64,000 nt of DNA from Planctomycetaceae bacterium. GTDB taxonomy: Bacteria; Planctomycetota; Planctomycetia; Pirellulales; UBA1268. The position numbers and the translations under genes were made by a program. The stretch is taken from contig CACORA010000002.1 in assembly GCA_902629495.1 (NCBI GenBank), forward strand, positions 44,821 to 108,820, read 5' to 3'. The notes below the pieces were generated by a model. That model was not told where the DNA came from, did no database searches, and saw only the letters and a program-made list of their open reading frames with translations. Each line of letters begins with the position of its first letter. The first letter of the stretch is position 1. Positions 37,086 through 45,810 of the stretch are shown in pieces.

Positions 37086-38430
37086 ATGATGAAAACGTTA
37101 ATGCTTTTAGCTTTCCTTTTTGCTGCTTGCCCCATAGTTTCAGAGGCAGAGTCTGACCGTTTACCGAATATCGTTTTCTTCTTTGCTGATGATATGGGCT
37201 ACGCAGACTTGGGTTGCTATGGTCATCCCTATGCAGTGACCCCGGCGTTGGACAAACTGGCCTCCGAAGGAACCCGGTTCTCACAGCACTATGCAACAGG
37301 TGTGACTTGCAACCCAAGCCGAACCGGATTGATGACCGGACTATTTCCAGCCAGATATCCAAAAAAAAACGGCAGACTTTGGGTTCGGAGAACAGGTGAC
37401 TATTACCGAGCTTCTGAAGCAACGTGGCTATAAAACGGGGCACTTTGGCAAATGGCACATCGGGCCAAAATCGACTGCAGAGAAAGGAACGTATGGTATC
37501 GATGACGTTCAAGTCATCGGCTCTAGCAAAGACAGAGAAGGAGACTTTGAGTTAACTCAAGCGGCAATTGAGTTCATGAAAAAGAATGAGGACCATCCTT
37601 TCTATGTCAACATCTGGGGACACAGCACGCATTTTCCGGTTGATGTAATTGATGAACTGTCAGAAAAGTTTTTGAACACCAAAGTGGACCGAAATGACTT
37701 TTCAGAAACAATTCAGCACAAGTTTGATGAGAGCCTTGCCCTTGACAAGAATCTTGACGCATCGATGCATCAGTATTTGGGTGATGTCTACTCAATTGAC
37801 CAGAACGTAGATCGAATATTGAATACCATTGATAAACTCGGTCTACGGGAAAATACGATCTTTGTCTTCTCAAGCGACCATGGTCCTGCACCTGTATCGC
37901 TGGGGGCGAAGAAATTAACGAGAGAGTTCTCAAAAAACATGCTCGGATATGCAGGAGAATACCGTGGCGGCAAACATACCCAGTTTGAAGGTGGCACCCG
38001 AGTGCCACTTATCATCCGCTGGCCAGGGCATGTAAAGGCAGGTCGTGTTGATACGAAAAATGTCACCTCGTTCATTGATTGGCTGCCAACCTTGTGCGCC
38101 ATTACAGGAATAGAAAAAATTCCGAAACAATTAGATGGCGAAGACATTTCTGATATCTGGTGTGGCGATGATCGTGAACGGTCCAAGCCGCTCTACTGGA
38201 AAACCAGCGCAACGGGTTCATCGCCAGCGATGCGAGAAGGAACCTGGAAGTTACATCTAAATGTTCGTAAAGGAGAAAAGATTCAACTCTACGACCTCTC
38301 AAACGATCTATCCGAAAGCAAAAACGTAGCCAAGGAAAATCCCAAAGTCGTGTCCCGAATGAGCGCAAAACTTAATGCCTGGGTTGGAGAATTGCCAAGC
38401 GAATATGTTAAGAAAAAAGGTAAGGAGTGA
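37086..38430 (+). pseudogene. Sulfatase split by a frameshift in a 9-A run
   Basis: The two frames together encode one exported sulfatase of about 447 residues. The first frame starts at ATGATGAAAACG with a signal peptide and gives IVFFFADDMGYADLG and the active-site motif CNPSR (Cys75). It then meets nine As at 37361-37369 and drifts out of frame. The second frame continues with ADFGFGEQVTITELLKQRGY and runs to a normal C-terminus (GTRVPLIIRWPGH, then LYDLSNDLSESKNVA). Removing one A restores a single frame. All catalytic residues are kept. A homopolymer sequencing error, slippage-based expression or recent inactivation are all possible. Confidence 0.88.
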
Positions 38431-38559
38431 GAGAATCAAAGGTGCCTAGCTGGCATACGTTGCGAGCAACAATAATATTGTTATCCCATTTTCTCCAACG
38501 CATTATTATATAGAGTGGATAAACATTTTTAAGTTAGACAGATGGTTGCCACACAAAAA

Positions 38560-38813
38560 TTTGTCAGACAGAGTGACAGTTGAGGCATTCTTCCGCACAT
38601 GTTCCGCGCAGATGTGCGGAGAACGTGGTTGCACACGTACTATAGGTGAAAACGAGTACCCCTGGCAGTATTCGAACCGGAATTTTTCCATTGTTTGTAC
38701 GTTGGTCAACCTTGGTCAAACCATAACAAAAACAAACATAATCAATCTGTATCAACCACTCCTGCCCAAACCATACCAAAGATGTCTGTACCCATTTCTC
38801 TTACCCGTTACAT
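38560..38813. repeat. Recombination-site-like repeat A (tRNA-Arg 3'-end copy)
   Basis: The core at 38657-38680 matches 21 of 24 bases of the tRNA-Arg 3' end. The left arm shares GAGTGACAGTTGAGGCATTC with site E and contains an imperfect inverted repeat (CCGCACA/TGTGCGG). The right arm has TGGTCA at 38703 and 38713, then TGCCCAAACCATACC and two TACCC motifs. The rest of the gap from 38431 to 38949 is AT-rich with no gene. Confidence 0.75.
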
Positions 38814-38949
38814 AGTAAGTGTGGGCTGATGGCAACTAGGCCAGATTCTTTTCTAACTGAAGCACGGTCCCGAAATCCCTGGTGTGGTATGCTGCTGCCC
38901 AACCTTGCAAACCAAACATGCTCGTATTGAACAACCTTGAGGTCATATC

Positions 38950-40008
38950 GTGCACCATAAAATAATCGTATTCGCTACGCTCACGTTCACATGCTGCCAA
39001 ACCTTCGCGCATGAGGGCCACGAGCACTCAGACGACTATGTTTCTGAGGCAAGCGAAGTCGTTGGGACCTACACTCCGAATATCAAAAGCCACTCAGCGG
39101 AAGCAATGGCCGCAGCAGGCAAGGCATTCTTAACGTCGCTCGATGAATCACAACGCCGAACCGTCATGGAGAGACTCACCAGTGGTGAACGAGAGAAATG
39201 GACAAATCTGCCTCAGCGTTCCGGTAACGGTGGGCTCGCTCTCGGAAAATGTACCCAAACGCAAGTCAAAGCATTTTGCGATTTGATGGCGACACTTCTA
39301 AGCGGCTCTGGATACGAAAAGATGTGCCATGTTATGCTTGCTGACGACCAACTGCTAACTGGTGGAAATCCGCGACCTGGATTCGGTACCGAAGACTTCT
39401 TCGTTGTTCTTTTCGGATCTCCCTCCGCCACGGAACCCTGGGGATTTCAATTGGATGGTCACCACCTGGGTTTGAATCTTTCGATTGAAGGCGATCAAAT
39501 TACCTTAGCGCCAAGTCACACTGGAACGCAGCCTATCAAGTTCAAGATTGGCGACAAGGAAATCCGACCACTGAGGGCGGAAAACGATGTTGCGTTTGAA
39601 CTCGTTGCGAGCCTTAGTAAGGAACAAAAGCAGTCCGCAATTCTTTCCAGGAGGAAGGGAAACCTAGTAGCAGGCCCAGGCAAGGATCAGATTCCACAAC
39701 TAAACGGAGTATCGTGCAAATCTTTCTCAGACTCCCAAAAAAACTTGCTGGAAAAGCTCATCTTTGAATGGGTAGGAATACTTCCACAAACACAAGCGAA
39801 ATTGCGTATGGATGCCTTGAGAAAGGAATTTTCTGAGATGAGATTTGGCTGGCGTGGAGGAACAACAAATGGAGATGCCATCTATTATTCAATCCAAAGT
39901 CCAACTCTTTTGATTGAGTATGCAGCGCAAGATCCTGGAGCAAATCACATTCACACCATTTATCGTGATCCGACCAATGCTTATGGCAAACAACTTGAGG
40001 GTAAATAA
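38950..40008 (+). CDS. Exported DUF3500 protein (cassette cargo)
   Basis: A 352-residue DUF3500 protein, starting at GTG with a short signal peptide (IIVFATLTFTCCQTFA) and a His-rich mature start (HEGHEHSDD). Family-like segments are AAAGKAFLTSLDESQR, GFGTEDFFVVLFGSPS, PWGFQLDGHHLGLN and the C-terminal DPGANHIHTIYRDP. The HxH and HHL positions could bind metal, but the molecular role of the family is unknown. It is the only gene between repeats A and B. Confidence 0.85.
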   Translation: MHHKIIVFATLTFTCCQTFAHEGHEHSDDYVSEASEVVGTYTPNIKSHSAEAMAAAGKAFLTSLDESQRRTVMERLTSGEREKWTNLPQRSGNGGLALGKCTQTQVKAFCDLMATLLSGSGYEKMCHVMLADDQLLTGGNPRPGFGTEDFFVVLFGSPSATEPWGFQLDGHHLGLNLSIEGDQITLAPSHTGTQPIKFKIGDKEIRPLRAENDVAFELVASLSKEQKQSAILSRRKGNLVAGPGKDQIPQLNGVSCKSFSDSQKNLLEKLIFEWVGILPQTQAKLRMDALRKEFSEMRFGWRGGTTNGDAIYYSIQSPTLLIEYAAQDPGANHIHTIYRDPTNAYGKQLEGK

Positions 40009-40201
40009 GGCACAGATATGATGCGTTACATAGTGAATAAGACGCTCCCGCAAGACAACTAATAACCTACCTTAGCAGGCTGTTTTATTAGACCTTGCGG
40101 CATATCGAAATTATCAAGATGTTTTTATAGTCGATGAGAGTAGTCAGTTTCTGGGTGGCTCTATGCTTGATTGAAAGAAAGCCCCCGCAAAATCTTGTGG
40201 A

Positions 40202-40392
40202 GAATTGCATTTGACCCGTACTACAGGTGAAAACAAATACCTCCGGCAGGAGTCCAAGGCCAAAAACCGCGTCGTTTTTTCATTGGTCAGGAAAGGTCAG
40301 CAAAGGTCAAATAGTACGTTTTCACTTGAATAAAACAACAAGTCAGATTTTGACCGAACCTGACCAGTTACAAATCGACACAGTTTTGACAC
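40202..40392. repeat. Recombination-site-like repeat B (tRNA-Arg 3'-end copy)
   Basis: A more diverged core (TACCTCCGGCAGGAGTCC at 40238). The left arm shares CCCGTACTACAGGTGAAAAC with sites A and E in slightly altered form. The right arm has TGGTCA at 40284 and AGGTCA at 40294 and 40304, exactly 10 bases apart. TGACC follows in inverted orientation at 40351 and 40361, again 10 bases apart. The rest of the 40009-40422 gap holds no gene. Confidence 0.7.
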
Positions 40393-40422
40393 AACTTTTG
40401 GGCAAGGGCAGGAAACCAATGG

Positions 40423-41349
40423 CTACATATTATTGCTATCACCGGCAAGTTTTTGACCGTTGACGATTGAACTGAACCAGCCAAATATCGCCAGAACAGA
40501 TACACCGTAGGCCATTGCGATGATAGCGACCCCAATGTCGTAGGGCTTGGGGGTTGAAAGTGAGACTCGTAGCAAAACGGTAGAGATCACGAAGCCAGCG
40601 TTTCGAAAGATATATTCGTACCGATCGTAGTAGGCGAGTGAGACAATCAGAATGAACACGTCAGTAAAAATCATGAATTCAAAAAAGAGTGGGAAAAAAA
40701 ATAGGTCGATATTTTCTGGTATTTGCGCCAGTCCCAAGAGCGACACGGGCAATACACGAAGCCACACTGCAAGATTCAGAAGAGCAAGGCTAGAGAGTAC
40801 GGCCAGTAACAAAACGGCCACAGCTTTTTTTAGCTCAATGAAACCAACTAAGTCTCGTTGAATAGCCACTTTTGGAACAGTACGACGGAGTAACGTAAAC
40901 ACTGTGACGAGGACAAACATAAGCACAGCGCCACCCATGTCAGTTAGCACGGCTTTCACAGCTTCGGTCTCTGTTAACCAATGCTCAAAACTTTCAAAAC
41001 TACCGATATCTTTGAAGACTCTTCGGATGACGATTAGTGAGACGATCTGGTACTGCTTTGCAACCTCGCCGGTATGAGAGTCCGCTAGGGCGAAGACTAG
41101 TTGGATTACCTCGTAAAAAAGGATAATACTAAACGGTGTGTAAACTGCGTGGAGAAAGCTTCGGTCGAGGCCTTCGAAAATTGTCTGTGGGACCTCCGGC
41201 ATCATGTTGACTACCGCCACCAGAAGCAGGTGACAGAGAAATCCTATTGCTGCCAGACTGACAACGCATGAGTCGAGTAAATTTTTCCGAGGTGAATTAT
41301 TGAGGCAGTCAAACAGTGCTGCCAAGCGTCGGCGTGCTGCATAAATCAT
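40423..41349 (-). CDS. Multi-span membrane protein, family unknown (cassette cargo)
   Basis: A 308-residue protein with about seven hydrophobic spans (for example VVSLAAIGFLCHLLLVAVV, AVLLLAVLSSLALLNLAVWL, FFPLFFEFMIFTDVFILIVSLAYY). Short charged loops separate them and the N-terminus is basic. I do not recognise a family. It is in the segment between repeats B and C together with two small genes on the same strand, which may form a unit with it. Possible roles include transport or signalling; nothing in the sequence decides. Confidence 0.65.
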   Translation of the reverse strand: MIYAARRRLAALFDCLNNSPRKNLLDSCVVSLAAIGFLCHLLLVAVVNMMPEVPQTIFEGLDRSFLHAVYTPFSIILFYEVIQLVFALADSHTGEVAKQYQIVSLIVIRRVFKDIGSFESFEHWLTETEAVKAVLTDMGGAVLMFVLVTVFTLLRRTVPKVAIQRDLVGFIELKKAVAVLLLAVLSSLALLNLAVWLRVLPVSLLGLAQIPENIDLFFFPLFFEFMIFTDVFILIVSLAYYDRYEYIFRNAGFVISTVLLRVSLSTPKPYDIGVAIIAMAYGVSVLAIFGWFSSIVNGQKLAGDSNNM

Positions 41350-41437
41350 GATAAACCTCGGACTGACTGTGACCGGTTGGATGTTTTTACTATGCGGCTA
41401 AAAAGTATTTAATGGAATCGTGTAGTGATCGAATGCA

Positions 41438-41665
41438 CTACTCATGTCTGTCATTATCAAGTTGAGCGAGTTCGTCTCGCAAAATTTCAATTTGCCCTAA
41501 GAGGAAATCCTTCATTCCGATTTTCCCTAATACTCTAGTCTTAAATCCCTTTTGTTCATCAACTTGTAACCAAAGTGTTCTGTCCAATGCGTCGAGTTCT
41601 TTTTCAGCTTCCTTAATTGCCGACAGTAAGTCTCGGTGAGTTTTTTTGCTTACTGATTCATTCAT
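41438..41665 (-). CDS. Small coiled-coil protein (cassette cargo)
   Basis: A 75-residue protein from the ATG at 41665 (MNESVSKKTHRD). It is mostly helical with heptad-like spacing (LLSAIKEAEKELDALDRTLW and QIEILRDELAQLDNDRHE). A strong AAGGAGGT lies about 30 bases upstream, and a TTG at 41704 would extend the protein by 13 residues, so the start is uncertain. No family is recognised. It lies about 90 bases upstream of the membrane-protein gene and is probably co-transcribed with it. Confidence 0.45.
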   Translation of the reverse strand: MNESVSKKTHRDLLSAIKEAEKELDALDRTLWLQVDEQKGFKTRVLGKIGMKDFLLGQIEILRDELAQLDNDRHE

Positions 41666-41793
41666 GCGATTCAATTCGACGAAGTTTAGAGCGACCTCCT
41701 TCAAATGAAGAGGAAGTCAGAAAAAAATATTAGGTGAACGGGCTAATCTCTACACAATTGATACTAAAATCGTTTCATTGGTTTTCGCTTTGG

Positions 41794-41985
41794 TCAGTCG
41801 CGAACATCTTTAGAAGTAATGTTTCTATCAATTGTTGATTGAAGGGATCCTCGAATGCAAATGATCGGTGAATCTAAAAACTTTTTGTTTTTTAGTAATG
41901 ATTTTTGCCTGTATCGCTTAAGTGTGTCTTGCAAAGAACCATGAATTACAACAATACGATTTTCTGAATATTCGCTGTTTTGCAT
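41794..41985 (-). CDS. Small protein with internal duplication (cassette cargo)
   Basis: A 63-residue frame. It contains two similar halves, IVVIHGSLQDTLKRY and IICIRGSLQSTIDRN, spaced about 30 residues apart. This internal repeat argues that the frame is real or was recently real. It is basic and has no membrane span. No family is recognised. It is the first of three same-strand frames in its segment. Confidence 0.4.
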   Translation of the reverse strand: MQNSEYSENRIVVIHGSLQDTLKRYRQKSLLKNKKFLDSPIICIRGSLQSTIDRNITSKDVRD

Positions 41986-42680
41986 GTTTAAGTCACTAAT
42001 TTTCTAGCTTCGCTCTGAAGAAAGACGGTTGTCTGGTAGAGAAGAAATTTTTCGGGCTTACAAAGATTTCACACAATATTTGCGACTACCGACTTTTGTC
42101 TCTCACTAATTTGATGCAAGTAGTCATTTATTTCTTTCTACTTTTGTTTCTTAACCGTTTTTCAAGACTAACAATAACTGAGATTCACCCGTAAGACTGT
42201 AATTCCAGCTGTTTTGTGTGCTCTCTGCAACAGTACGAATGGTTTAGATGCCTCGGATAACGTTAGGGGGTGAAAAAAAGTGACGGAAAATGCATAAGTT
42301 CGCTGAGCCAAAATTACGGTTGTCTGTTATTGGGAAGGGCGTTGGCTGAGTAAACAAATACCCAAACTGTCACGTTGCAGGAATCACCAAAAGATACTTC
42401 TGACAAAACCGTTTCAGCAAGAATTTTTATTCTGGTTTAGTTTTGGATAATTGTCGTTGTACGACTGATTGGATATTTGGGGATTCTGCTCTTCCCAAAT
42501 CAAGGTGGTAGAAAACGACGGCATCGCATTTCATTCAGGCTCTTTTGATTCCTGCTACTTGCTGCTGAAAATAAAAGACTATTTGTCAAAGTTATCCAGA
42601 AAGCGGTGGAGACTATAACCTGTCACATTGAGTACCGTTGTGACGTCGAAATCACCACTTGATTGACTATCGAGAAGGTA
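41986..42680. other. AT-rich non-coding stretch inside the array
   Basis: About 700 bases without a convincing open frame on either strand. A short piece near 42593 echoes the repeat found at 30268 and 31978. I see no RNA gene or transposase remnant. It may be decayed cargo. Confidence 0.4.
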
Positions 42681-42910
42681 TGTCGACACAATTGTGTCGA
42701 CATGGCAAAAAACACTTATATGTATGAAATCCAAGTACACCCGGCAGTATTCGAAGCTTAATTTTTTCGATGTTTTTACTTTGGTCACGTCTGGTCGTCG
42801 CTGGGCAGCGTTGGGCACTTAGCTCTTTAAAACCTTGGTTATGACTCAGCGAGAACCACTCCTGCCCAAACCATACAAACGATGCCCGTACCCTTTTTCG
42901 TACCCGTTTA
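42681..42910. repeat. Recombination-site-like repeat C with a perfect 22-bp palindrome
   Basis: A perfect palindrome spans 42681-42702, built on TGTCGACACAA and its reverse complement. The core at 42736-42759 matches 20 of 24 bases of the tRNA-Arg 3' end. The right arm has TGGTCA, TGGTCG, TGGGCA and TGGGCA at 42782, 42792, 42802 and 42812, exactly 10 bases apart. TGCCCAAACCATAC and two GTACCC motifs follow. The remaining bases up to 43216 hold no gene. Confidence 0.75.
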
Positions 42911-43216
42911 CTATTCGTGGTCTGGTATTGATTAGTTGGTAATGGAAGAGGGAGTTCTCATAGAGCAATTGATCACATCTATCTCTTTTTTAAATAGATT
43001 TTACGTGAATCAGATTGTGTGATTTTTTTACTATTGTCCGAGCAATAGCAACCAACAGACAAAGCTAGATCATGAGTCTATGCTAATTTCGCACAGCCCA
43101 TGGATTCAGATGAACATCACACGCACGGTGTTAAACTATGGACATTGTTTTCCTGTGACACGGTTTGTCGTGTGGAATCATTCAATGTAAAGCAGAGATT
43201 TTACAGGAATTCACGT

Positions 43217-43996
43217 TTAGCGTAGCAAGGAACGCAATGGCTTAAACATACGTAAAGAAAACATTACTTGGCTTGCTCCATATCTGTAATCTTCAGGGAG
43301 TCCAGTAGTAAATCCTGGGCCGGTTAAACCATTAACTTGATACCATCTGTAACTGACGTCAAAAGTAACTTGATCGGTCACTTCATAGAACAGTCCACCG
43401 CCAGCTTGCCACGCAAGTGAGGAGGATTTGTCTAATGTATTCGGTGCTGGAAGACCATTAACTTCTCCCACAACTGTAAGTCCCCCACCACCAATTCCAC
43501 CACCACCATAGCAGCCAATCCGTTCTGTAATCATAAAGTCTCGCCATACATTTGCTAATACAGACCAGTTCTCAGTAGCTACGATAGAAATAGTTTGGGG
43601 GCTAAAGGGATTTGGTATGTTACCTCTATAAAAATCTCGTTGGAGCCATTCTGCTTCTAACCGTAACCTGCCTCGCTCACGTTCCAGTGCGACCCCACCC
43701 GCAATGCCGGCAGTGAAAATGTTTGCTGAAGTGTTTCTATCAGGGGGACCTACTCCTACACTGGGTCCTAGGTCATCTAGTGTTGCAGCAGAGACGCCCC
43801 ACAGCCCAGTGATATAAAAGCGTCTGCAATTCCGGCTGTTTGAGTACCCTACATTTTCAATAGGTACGTCACAGGCATCAATAATTGATGGAATGTCTTG
43901 AAAACTTGTGAGATCAATTTCTGAAAAAGAATTGTCTGCTTTTGCTAAACCAGTAACTGCCAGCACGCCTAAGATCAGTCCGCCTGTTTTTCTCAC
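43217..43996 (-). CDS. Exported beta-barrel-like outer-membrane protein (cassette cargo)
   Basis: A 259-residue protein starting at GTG with GGGGAG 5 bases upstream. A signal peptide (GLILGVLAVTGLAKA) is followed by alternating hydrophobic strands: FYITGLWGVSAATL, GIAGGVALERERGRLRLEAEW, ACGGGIGGGGLTV-type glycine turns, GGGLFYEVTDQVTFDVSYRWY and a C-terminal QVMFSLRMF strand. This is typical of OmpA/OmpW-like eight-stranded barrels, where the last strand ends in an aromatic residue. It is the only gene between repeats C and D. Confidence 0.72.
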   Translation of the reverse strand: MRKTGGLILGVLAVTGLAKADNSFSEIDLTSFQDIPSIIDACDVPIENVGYSNSRNCRRFYITGLWGVSAATLDDLGPSVGVGPPDRNTSANIFTAGIAGGVALERERGRLRLEAEWLQRDFYRGNIPNPFSPQTISIVATENWSVLANVWRDFMITERIGCYGGGGIGGGGLTVVGEVNGLPAPNTLDKSSSLAWQAGGGLFYEVTDQVTFDVSYRWYQVNGLTGPGFTTGLPEDYRYGASQVMFSLRMFKPLRSLLR

Positions 43997-44221
43997 AGTT
44001 GCTCCCCACTTAGAACGATTTTAAGTGACTGGAGAAATAATCGAATTCTTGAATCTTCAACTACTTGAATATTGTTGGAGGCACATTGATTGGCATAATC
44101 GTTAATGCCTGGCGTGCTTTTCCAAATTCCCTACTGGTTTGCTGCTCCATATATTCAGGAGAAAACGCGATTCATAATCCTTAAACCGGATCAACTTGTG
44201 CGGTTTGGGCACAGTTGATGT

Positions 44222-44462
44222 TGGGCTGCGTACCCAACCTCGTACCCAAAAGGGTACGAATCATAAAAAACGCCTATACGTTCGGAAACTGAATACCCCC
44301 GGCAGGATTCGCACCTACTTTTTCACTATTTTTATTTGGTAGTCAATGGTGGTCATCATTGGGCATCGTTAGGCAAAGGATCTAAAAAACAAACCAGATC
44401 ATTCTGTAACAACCATCGATGCCTAAACCATACCGCCAATGCCTGTATCCATTTCGTATCCA
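44222..44462. repeat. Recombination-site-like repeat D with arms on both sides
   Basis: The core at 44294-44317 matches 22 of 24 bases of the tRNA-Arg 3' end. The left arm (two TACCCA, then GTAC, an A-run and CTATAC) parallels the sequence immediately left of the intact tRNA (two TATCCA, ATAC, A-run, CTATAC). The right arm has TAGTCA, TGGTCA, TGGGCA and TAGGCA at 44340, 44350, 44360 and 44370. It is almost identical to site E from the core onward. Bases 43997-44221 and 44463-44539 hold no gene. Confidence 0.78.
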
Positions 44463-44539
44463 TGAAATTTCAAGCACGAGATTTTATTACTTCTTAATGC
44501 CGATCATAAACCGGTAAATGCAGTCAGCGAGACACAATA

Positions 44540-45667
44540 TCACGGTCCCATACTTTCTTGAAACTGCTTGATTACCGCTTTGTTCGCCTCAGTAATATGC
44601 TGCACTACATTTTTATATACCGTCTGATCTTCTCGAATTAAACCCTGCTTCAAGATACCACGTTCTTTCTCAAAACGATCAATATACTGGCACCTTTGAT
44701 ACCCAATAATATAAGGCTTACTAAATGCAGCCTTCACATATTGTTCATAGGCCTGACCAGCAGCCTCTTCACTTTCCATCTGCTCCCACATTGTCTTGGG
44801 ATAGGCCGGTGTCGGAAAACTACTCTGATGATCACATAGTATGATTGGCTTCTTAAATTTTTGATGAAGTTCATCAAAGTACGAAGTTTGAAACTTTGCT
44901 CCACCTGGCTGGATTGAGAGTACATCGATATACGGCAGAGCCTCTTCGACGACACAGTCCGGATGGTCGCCTGCTAGATAGCGCTCCCCGAAGATCAGTG
45001 AACGCGGAGCACAACGTTTTGTCTCTTCGCCAAGGATTTTATATAGTTCCCGTGCAATAAGCCGGAGGAATTCATAGTCCTCCACTCCGCCCTCAGCAAG
45101 GAACTTTTTATATCGTTGTATTCCTGGTGCTGAATTCGGTAGATCACGGATAGTGGACACCCAATTCGTTCTGCGTTTTGTACTAGATCGTGTCAGATCC
45201 CACTGCGGTGTATCTGTCCAGTAGTAGCCAATGAGGTTGGGGTTCCCTTCCTGTTTACTGATATTAAACCGAATTCTCTCACGAATTTTTTCCTGTATGG
45301 CTGGATCAAAAATATCTGGATAGAAAAATTGCGTGTCTGATAAATAGTTTGAATTTTTTGTCAAATACATCGGAGACAAGTAAGGTATCATTTGTGTCAG
45401 CGAATTCGGTGCGCCGTAACCTGCTGTATTAAAACCCCACGCTCTCAAGTTGTCATATGCTTTTTTACATGCCTGCTGGCTGTTATCAGAAAAATCTCCC
45501 TGCAACACATTCTGAATATGATTAATTCCCAGTGAAAAAAATGGCTTTCCAGTTGGATCAATAAGGCAGTCTCGCCCATTGACTCTACTCAGGCAAAATA
45601 CGTCTTCTGCCAAGCAGTTCACCGAAGCAAGCAACATCGGTAAAAAAAATACAATAAAAAATTTCAT
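44540..45667 (-). CDS. Exported glycoside-hydrolase-like protein (paralog 2 of 3, cassette cargo)
   Basis: A 375-residue protein with a signal peptide (FFIVFFLPMLLASVNCLA) and the agarase-like opening DCLIDPTGKPFFSLGINH. It shares GYYWTDTPQW, LIFGERYLAG and PIILCDHQ with paralog 1 at 680-1855 (GYCWTDLAAW, LIFGDRFS, PILLCDFA). The positions where clan GH-A enzymes carry catalytic Glu hold Asp in each paralog. It is divergent from paralog 3, with about 140 bases between, so the two share a promoter region. Both lie between repeats D and E. Confidence 0.68.
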   Translation of the reverse strand: MKFFIVFFLPMLLASVNCLAEDVFCLSRVNGRDCLIDPTGKPFFSLGINHIQNVLQGDFSDNSQQACKKAYDNLRAWGFNTAGYGAPNSLTQMIPYLSPMYLTKNSNYLSDTQFFYPDIFDPAIQEKIRERIRFNISKQEGNPNLIGYYWTDTPQWDLTRSSTKRRTNWVSTIRDLPNSAPGIQRYKKFLAEGGVEDYEFLRLIARELYKILGEETKRCAPRSLIFGERYLAGDHPDCVVEEALPYIDVLSIQPGGAKFQTSYFDELHQKFKKPIILCDHQSSFPTPAYPKTMWEQMESEEAAGQAYEQYVKAAFSKPYIIGYQRCQYIDRFEKERGILKQGLIREDQTVYKNVVQHITEANKAVIKQFQESMGP

Positions 45668-45810
45668 TATTAACCACTGATCATACTGTAAGAAAATGCA
45701 TTTTTAATTCAAGAAATTTGGTGTCTCTGTATCCAGTGGAAAAGGCTCTAAAATTCTACAACGGTTTTCAAAAGAAAATTGTACATAATTAGTTAGGCAT
45801 CACAGTATCG

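Noticed and set aside
42579..42818. Open frame across the palindrome and tRNA-like core of site C
   Set aside because: It runs through inverted and phased repeats and has no protein-like features. Similar chance frames cross sites A (38546-38815), B (40227-40463) and E (47061-47306).
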